Under the pieces are notes generated by a model, which did no database searches, was not told the origin of the DNA, and saw only the letters and a list, made by a program, of their open reading frames with translations. From Lysobacterales bacterium (lineage in GTDB: Bacteria; Pseudomonadota; Gammaproteobacteria; Xanthomonadales; Rhodanobacteraceae): 64,000 bases of DNA. Within the stretch, counting starts at the first letter, position 1, and each line of letters begins with the position of its first letter. Below are positions 59,451 through 64,000 of the stretch, one piece after another. The position numbers and the translations under genes were made by a program. The stretch spans positions 124,001 through 188,000 of the forward strand of contig JADKJL010000011.1 in the NCBI GenBank assembly GCA_016721015.1. The letters are read 5' to 3'.

Positions 59451-59891
59451 AAAGGCTTCACCCTGATCGAAATGGTCGTCGTGATCGTCTTGATTGGCAT
59501 CGTTGCCAGTGTCGTCACGTTTTCGTTCACGCGCACCTTGGCGGGTGCGCGCATCCAGGCCGCGAGCAACGATCTGGTCGCCGGTTTGCGCTATACGCGA
59601 GGTCAGGCCATCGTCAAGGGCGAGCAGAAAGTCTTGTTGCTCGATCTGGAGAAAAACACCTGGCTGGCGCCGGGCAAGACCGAGCGGGAACTGCCGAAGG
59701 GCATGATCCTGCGCCTGACCACCGCGCAGCAGGAACTCACCAGCGACAAGGCCGGTGGCATCCGGTTCTTCCCCGACGGAAGTTCCACTGGCGGCAATAT
59801 CGCGGTGGTTCTGGGTGAGCGCGAGTGGAAGATCAATATCGGCTGGTTGACTGGCGAGATCACGCTGGACAAGCCGGACAACGAGAAGTGA
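59370..59891 (+). CDS. gspH: Type II secretion minor pseudopilin GspH (Xps set, copy 2)
   Basis: The type III signal is G followed by FTLIEMVVVIVLIGIVASVVTFSF, with +5 Glu. The globular domain shows ASNDLVAGLRYTRGQAIVKGEQ, as in GspH/FimT. The start is uncertain: ATG 59370 gives a 29-residue leader, and GTG 59334 gives 41. Both are long, and the final part of the leader (NRSLLTATRSKG) is encoded by a heptad repeat. The predicted product from 59370 is 173 aa. Confidence 0.85.
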   Translation: MGFARECDPSRRLFFPANRSLLTATRSKGFTLIEMVVVIVLIGIVASVVTFSFTRTLAGARIQAASNDLVAGLRYTRGQAIVKGEQKVLLLDLEKNTWLAPGKTERELPKGMILRLTTAQQELTSDKAGGIRFFPDGSSTGGNIAVVLGEREWKINIGWLTGEITLDKPDNEK

Positions 59892-59926
59892 CGAACTCCG
59901 CCACGCAAGCGCGGTCTGTTCGGGGT

Positions 59927-60529
59927 ATGCGAAATTTTCCAGCCCGCCAAAATCGTGGATTCACCTTGATCGAGATGATCGCGGCCTTCGTGATCTTTGC
60001 GATCGCGGTTGGTGCGCTGATGCAGATCCTGACCATGTCGATGAACAACGCGAGGCGTTCGGCTGACGAGACGCGTGCCGCGCTGTGGGCGCAATCGCTG
60101 CTCGACAACGTCGGCATCGGTGAACGCATCGAGGCGGGCAGCAGCCATGGCGAGTTCGATCGCAAGTACCACTGGGAATTGCAGATCGACCAGATCGATC
60201 CCGAGCTGGTGGCGGCCGAGGTTTCGCAGAACAACGCCAATGCGGCCAACACGAATGGCAGTCCCGCGCAGCAATCTTTCGCACAATCGGCGGCGCCGGT
60301 GTTCGGTATGCCGCAGATTGATCTTTTCCATGTTGTGCTGACCGTGATCTGGGGTGACAACGCACGGGAGCGCACCGCGCAGTTCTCCACATTGCGCACG
60401 GCGAACACGGATTCAGCCGCATCGGGGGGCTTTCCCGCCGCTGATCTGCGTCGTGCCCAGCCCGACCAGCCAATGGCGGATGGCATGCGCGGTCGTGCCA
60501 GCAATCCGCCAGCCAAGGGCCAGCGATGA
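59927..60529 (+). CDS. gspI: Type II secretion minor pseudopilin GspI (Xps set, copy 2)
   Basis: This is a minor pseudopilin with leader MRNFPARQNRG and FTLIEMIAAFVIFAIAVGAL. NARRSADETRAALWAQSLLDNVG matches GspI after the helix. It is longer (200 aa) than the orphan copy (123 aa), with an Ala/Asn/Gln-rich insertion and a Pro-rich tail. A GTG at 59888 that overlaps the gspH stop is an alternative start. It overlaps gspJ by 4 bp. Confidence 0.85.
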   Translation: MRNFPARQNRGFTLIEMIAAFVIFAIAVGALMQILTMSMNNARRSADETRAALWAQSLLDNVGIGERIEAGSSHGEFDRKYHWELQIDQIDPELVAAEVSQNNANAANTNGSPAQQSFAQSAAPVFGMPQIDLFHVVLTVIWGDNARERTAQFSTLRTANTDSAASGGFPAADLRRAQPDQPMADGMRGRASNPPAKGQR

Positions 60530-61257
60530 GCAATCGCAGTCTTGCTGACACGCGTGGCTTTACCCTGATCGAGGTGATGCTGGCCATCCTGCTTCTGGCG
60601 GTCTTGCTCGCGGCGGCTTTTGGCGGCATCCGTTCAGCGGTCAAGGGCATGCACATTGGTGAAAACCTGATGGATCGAACCAATCGCCTGCGCGTCGCCC
60701 AGGAATTCATCCGCCATCAAGTCAGTCGAATCCTGCCGTTGCCATTTGGCCAGGAGCGCGGCACCGGCGAAAACCTCACGTTCGAGGGCAAGAGCGATTT
60801 GATGCGCTTTGTTGCGCCGATGCCGGGCTATCTGTCAAACGGCGGCGCCTACGTGCAGACGCTCGAGCTGAGCAACTCGCGCAATGGTCGGCAATTGCTG
60901 TTCAAACACTGGATGTTGAACGGCTTCGACAAGGACAAATTGAACAAGGCTGACAGCGAGCCGGTGATCCTGATGGATCAAATCGAAAGCGGCAAATTCG
61001 AGTATCGAAAACTCGACGATCAGGGCGAGCTTGAGGATTGGTCGGACGACTGGGACAAGCCGAGCATCACCCCGGTGATGATTCGCATCAAACTGAAGAT
61101 GCGCAAGGAGGCTCTGGTCGGCTGGCCGGACATGGAGATACCGCTGATGCTCGATGTCGGTGCCGCGCGGCAATCGAATACCGTGCGCTTCGACGATATT
61201 CTGCCCAAGGAAGGAATGGCCCTGCCACCGAACGGCGGGGCCAGTTCAACCCGATGA
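60526..61257 (+). CDS. gspJ: Type II secretion minor pseudopilin GspJ (Xps set, copy 2)
   Basis: The leader MSNRSLADTRG is followed by FTLIEVMLAILLLAVLLAAAFGGI. The globular part has RLRVAQEFIRHQVSRILPL, matching the GspJ consensus after the helix, and later MIRIKLKMR. The product is 243 aa. It overlaps gspI and gspK by 4 bp each, indicating coupled translation. Similarity with copy 1 appears restricted to the N-terminal helix and some core strands. Confidence 0.88.
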   Translation: MSNRSLADTRGFTLIEVMLAILLLAVLLAAAFGGIRSAVKGMHIGENLMDRTNRLRVAQEFIRHQVSRILPLPFGQERGTGENLTFEGKSDLMRFVAPMPGYLSNGGAYVQTLELSNSRNGRQLLFKHWMLNGFDKDKLNKADSEPVILMDQIESGKFEYRKLDDQGELEDWSDDWDKPSITPVMIRIKLKMRKEALVGWPDMEIPLMLDVGAARQSNTVRFDDILPKEGMALPPNGGASSTR

Positions 61258-62195
61258 AACGATATTTCGCCAGCGGCGCAAACTCATGCTTGCGGCCAGC
61301 AAGCAGACAACGCGGTGTTGCCTTCGTGCTCGTCATGTGGGTCATCGCGATGCTGTCGGTCTTGCTCGGCAGTTTCGCCCTCGTCGCGCGCACCGAGAGC
61401 ATGCAGTCGCGGCACTTGTTCGACACGACGACGGCGCGCTATGCGGCCGAGGCCGGCATCAATCTCGCTGTCTACGGGCTTAGCAAGTCCGATCCGAGCC
61501 AGAAGTGGGTCGCCGATGGGCGACCGTATTCGATTGTTTTCGATGAGGTCGAAGTTGAAGTCTCGATCACCGATGACTCCGGCAAGATCGACATCAATGC
61601 CGCCGATCCGGTTTCCCTGAAGAACCTGTTCGTTGGGGCCGGTATCGAGGAGCCGCAAGCCGAGGAACTGGCCGATGCGATTCAGGATTGGCGTGATCCG
61701 GACGACCTGACTTCCCTGCATGGCGCCGAACGTGCCGATTATCGTGCCGCAGGGCTGGCCTACAGTCCGCGCAATGCGCCATTCGAGACGCTGTCCGAAA
61801 TCCAGCAGGTGTTCGGCATGAACTACGAGATCTATTCGAAAATCGAGCCGGCGATCACGATGTTCTCCGGCCGCAGCACGCCGAGTGCCGCCTATGCGCC
61901 GATGGAGGCGATGATGGCAATTCCGGGAATGACTGCGGATATGGCCCGGCAATTGATCCAGGAGCGCCAGCAACTGGGCCCTGGAATGCTGAATCAGGGT
62001 GGATCCAGCCTGCTATTGCCGGATGGATCGCCGCTCATGGCGGACGGTGGAGGCCTCACGTATAGTGTCAAATCCCATGCCAAGCTCCCGAATGGGGCCA
62101 GCACCGTGCTCGATGCGACCATCCGCATGGGCGGGATGAACTCGGCGGGGCGGCCCTTCGTGGTGCTCCGCTGGCGTGATGGTGAGAACGCGTAA
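61254..62195 (+). CDS. gspK: Type II secretion minor pseudopilin GspK (Xps set, copy 2)
   Basis: This is the tip pseudopilin (313 aa). The basic leader MKRYFASGANSCLRPASRQRG is followed by VAFVLVMWVIAMLSVLLGSF without the +5 Glu, as in other GspK proteins. ITDDSGKIDINAADP, DAIQDWRDPDD and FETLSEIQQVFGM are the conserved domain elements. Residues 200-260 carry a Met/Gly-rich insertion. It starts at 61254, overlapping gspJ; gspL follows 6 bp later. Confidence 0.9.
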   Translation: MKRYFASGANSCLRPASRQRGVAFVLVMWVIAMLSVLLGSFALVARTESMQSRHLFDTTTARYAAEAGINLAVYGLSKSDPSQKWVADGRPYSIVFDEVEVEVSITDDSGKIDINAADPVSLKNLFVGAGIEEPQAEELADAIQDWRDPDDLTSLHGAERADYRAAGLAYSPRNAPFETLSEIQQVFGMNYEIYSKIEPAITMFSGRSTPSAAYAPMEAMMAIPGMTADMARQLIQERQQLGPGMLNQGGSSLLLPDGSPLMADGGGLTYSVKSHAKLPNGASTVLDATIRMGGMNSAGRPFVVLRWRDGENA

Positions 62196-62201
62196 ATCAT
62201 C

Positions 62202-63446
62202 GTGAAAGAAGCCCTGGACAGACAACTGGCCCGTCTGCGGACGCGCCTTGCCAAGACCCCGCTGCCACGGTTTTTCTCGTGGTGGGGATCGGAGTTGCTT
62301 GCCTGTCTTCCGCTGCGCTGGAGAAGGTTCTTCAGCGGCAATTCCGAAGCCTTGTTGCTGGAGTCGGCGGGCGACACGATTCTGGTGCTGCGCGAACGCG
62401 AGAAGGCGGTTTCCGAGTTCGGCCGGATTGCGGCAACCGCCACCGCCGAGGAACAGGCGGCCGAATTCAGGGCGATTCGGGCGCGCATCGAGAATCCTGG
62501 CCTGCGCACCATCCTTTGTGTACCCGAATCGCGTGCGTTGACGCGCGAGCTGACCCTGCCTGCCGCGGCCGAGGACAACCTGCGCCAGGTGCTTACCTTC
62601 GAAATGGATCGGCAAACGCCATTCAAGGCCGACCAGGTCTATTTTGATAGCCGCATTCTCGCGCGAGATCCGGTCAGCCGAAGCCTGCGCGTCGAGCTCA
62701 CGGTACTGCCGCGCACCTTGCTCGATCCGCAACTGGGCGCGATCGCCGGTGGTGCGGCCGAATTCGATGGCATTGACGTGCGCGGTGAAGGAGTCGCTGG
62801 ATCACGCCGTGGCATCAACTTGCTCCCGCTCGAGCGTCGCGCGCGTCGTCGCGACATGCGCCTGCCGCTCAACCTCGGTCTTGCTGCGCTGATCGTGATC
62901 CTGCTCGTCTTCAACATGTCCGAGTCACTGCACAACCGGGCGATTGGGGTCGAGACCATGCAGGGTGAGGTCGAAAAGGCGGCGGCTGCTGCGCGTCAGG
63001 TACTTGAGCTCAAGAAGACCCTGCAGGATTCGATCAATGGCGCCAACTTCCTCGCCGAGAAAAAGCGCCAGGGGCCGTTGCTTATTGCCCTGCTCGATGA
63101 TCTTGCCTATCGGCTCGACGATGACACCTACCTCGAGCGACTCAGTATCGAAAACAACCAGATCCAGTTGCAGGGACAAGCGAAAAACGCGGCCGGATTG
63201 ATCAGCGTGCTGACTGCCTCGCCGTTTCTGGCCAATCCGAAACTCGAAGGGCAGATCCAGCCGGATCCGCGCACCGGCAAGGATCGTTTCACCATCGTCG
63301 CCGACCCGAAAGGCGTGCCAGCCGACCAGGTCGTTGTCCATGCAAAGCGACCCGCTCCCACCGCAGAAGATGCCAAGAATCCAGATGTGAAGGGTGCGGA
63401 AAAGGCCAAGGGCAAAGACAAGGAGGCCGCCAATGGCTCGCCTTGA
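62202..63446 (+). CDS. gspL: Type II secretion platform protein GspL
   Basis: This bitopic platform protein links the GspE ATPase to GspM. The start is a GTG at 62202. The cytoplasmic actin-like half (about residues 45-215) includes LLLESAGDTILVLRERE and FEMDRQTPFKADQVYFD. A membrane span lies at about 227-245 (LGLAALIVILLVF). The periplasmic part has a PilN-like ferredoxin fold, with YLERLSIENNQIQLQG. A Lys/Ala-rich tail ends the protein. It overlaps gspM by 13 bp. It is 414 aa long. Confidence 0.9.
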   Translation: MKEALDRQLARLRTRLAKTPLPRFFSWWGSELLACLPLRWRRFFSGNSEALLLESAGDTILVLREREKAVSEFGRIAATATAEEQAAEFRAIRARIENPGLRTILCVPESRALTRELTLPAAAEDNLRQVLTFEMDRQTPFKADQVYFDSRILARDPVSRSLRVELTVLPRTLLDPQLGAIAGGAAEFDGIDVRGEGVAGSRRGINLLPLERRARRRDMRLPLNLGLAALIVILLVFNMSESLHNRAIGVETMQGEVEKAAAAARQVLELKKTLQDSINGANFLAEKKRQGPLLIALLDDLAYRLDDDTYLERLSIENNQIQLQGQAKNAAGLISVLTASPFLANPKLEGQIQPDPRTGKDRFTIVADPKGVPADQVVVHAKRPAPTAEDAKNPDVKGAEKAKGKDKEAANGSP

Positions 63447-64000
63447 GCTGCGCCCGAAAGATGGTCGGCCGCTGGCCGTGATCCTGCTTCTGATCGTCGT
63501 CCTTTCGATCTACCTGTTTGGCGTGCATTGGTGGTTCGTCTCGCCGCATCTGGATTACTACAACCAGATGGGCGATCTGCGCGAACAGCAACAGCGTTAC
63601 GCGCGAGTCATCAGCGAGCGTCCGGCGATCGAGAAGAAGCTGGCAGAAGTGCGCGCCTATGAGCAGGGCAACCAGGCCTTTCTGGCCGAGGCTGACGCGA
63701 ATGCGGCGTCGGCCGGCCTGATCACGCGCCTGCGCCAATCGCAGACCGATCAATCCGATCCCAAACGCTGTTCGGTGGTCAACACTTCGCCTTTTACCGG
63801 CGGACAGGACGAGCTGTACATGAAGGTCATCGTGCAGGCGCGCCTGCGCTGCGACCTCGAATCGCTGGCCGCCATCCTGTATGACCTGGAAAACGGCAAG
63901 CCCTATCTTTTCGTCGATCAATTGATGATCTACAAGCAGCAGACCTATGTGCCGCCGGGGGCCAAGCGCGTGGCCAGCCCACTCGATGTGCGCTTCAACC
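63434..64000 (+). CDS. gspM: Type II secretion platform protein GspM (3' partial)
   Basis: The ATG at 63434 follows a strong AAGGAGG site (63421-63427) inside the end of gspL. The frame stays open to the end of the window, so the gene is truncated here; 189 codons are visible. A short cytoplasmic tail (MARLELRPKDGRPLAV) is followed by one membrane span (about residues 15-35), a coiled region (DLREQQQRYARVISERPAIEKKL) and a small alpha-beta domain typical of GspM. It should be followed by the rest of the operon (N and D genes in Xps clusters), which is outside this window. Confidence 0.88.

Noticed and set aside
63434..64000. gspM as a broken gene
   Set aside because: It is cut by the end of the window, not by a stop codon.
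1..64000. tRNA, rRNA, phage or transposase genes
   Set aside because: No gap is large enough or shows cloverleaf or transposase signatures; the intergenic regions are explained by repeats and hairpins.

Overview
The window is chromosomal, GC-rich and densely coding DNA from a gammaproteobacterium. Several traits point to the Xanthomonadales/Lysobacterales: a chp-type chemosensory cluster, a division and cell-wall (dcw) cluster with no murD between mraY and ftsW, a purL gene followed by an Xps-type type II secretion (T2SS) operon, a meso-DAP-type MurE, LPS export genes, and G-rich heptad repeats of the GGGNATC/GGGAGTN kind known from Xanthomonas. The exact genus cannot be read from the sequence. 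I found no rRNA, tRNA, CRISPR array, transposase or prophage.

Layout. 1-6.8 kb: 5'-truncated chpA, chpB and chpC (twitching/pilus chemosensory signalling). 6.9-9.0 kb: rsmE and bioA on the minus strand. 9.1-12.7 kb: an orphan pseudopilin operon gspG-(SHOCT membrane protein)-gspHIJK. 12.8-29.8 kb: the dcw cluster mraZ-rsmH-ftsL-(small ORF)-ftsI-murE-murF-mraY-ftsW-murG-murC-ddl-ftsQ-ftsA-ftsZ-lpxC, with a MraZ-type operator. 29.8-35.2 kb: dciA-like gene, M23 peptidase, secA and a Nudix/ThiE-like fusion. 35.2-41.5 kb (minus strand): coaE, pyrF, ettA, valS. 41.7-47.7 kb: upp, holC, a membrane protein, pepA, lptF, lptG and an RDD protein. 47.8-51.1 kb: xerD and three tandem DsbC-like genes. 51.3-64 kb: purL, a predicted membrane protein resembling exosortase-H-associated proteins, then gspEFGHIJKL and a 3'-truncated gspM.

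The genes are mostly in tightly packed operons; ATGA and TGATG overlaps imply translational coupling. The dominant theme is envelope construction: peptidoglycan precursors, divisome, lipid A synthesis, LPS transport, protein export by SecA, periplasmic disulfide isomerases, and two pseudopilin sets.

The most unusual feature is a dispersed repeat: 7-bp G-rich arrays, usually paired as inverted arms 50-150 bp apart. These lie between genes and also inside them. They encode a C-terminal tail of FtsQ, a loop of PurL, and the residues just before the prepilin cleavage site of GspG1; a second heptad family does the same for GspH2. Other points of interest are the two unequal pseudopilin sets, a GspE without its usual four cysteines, the missing murD, a coupled small ORF between ftsL and ftsI, and the triple DsbC array.
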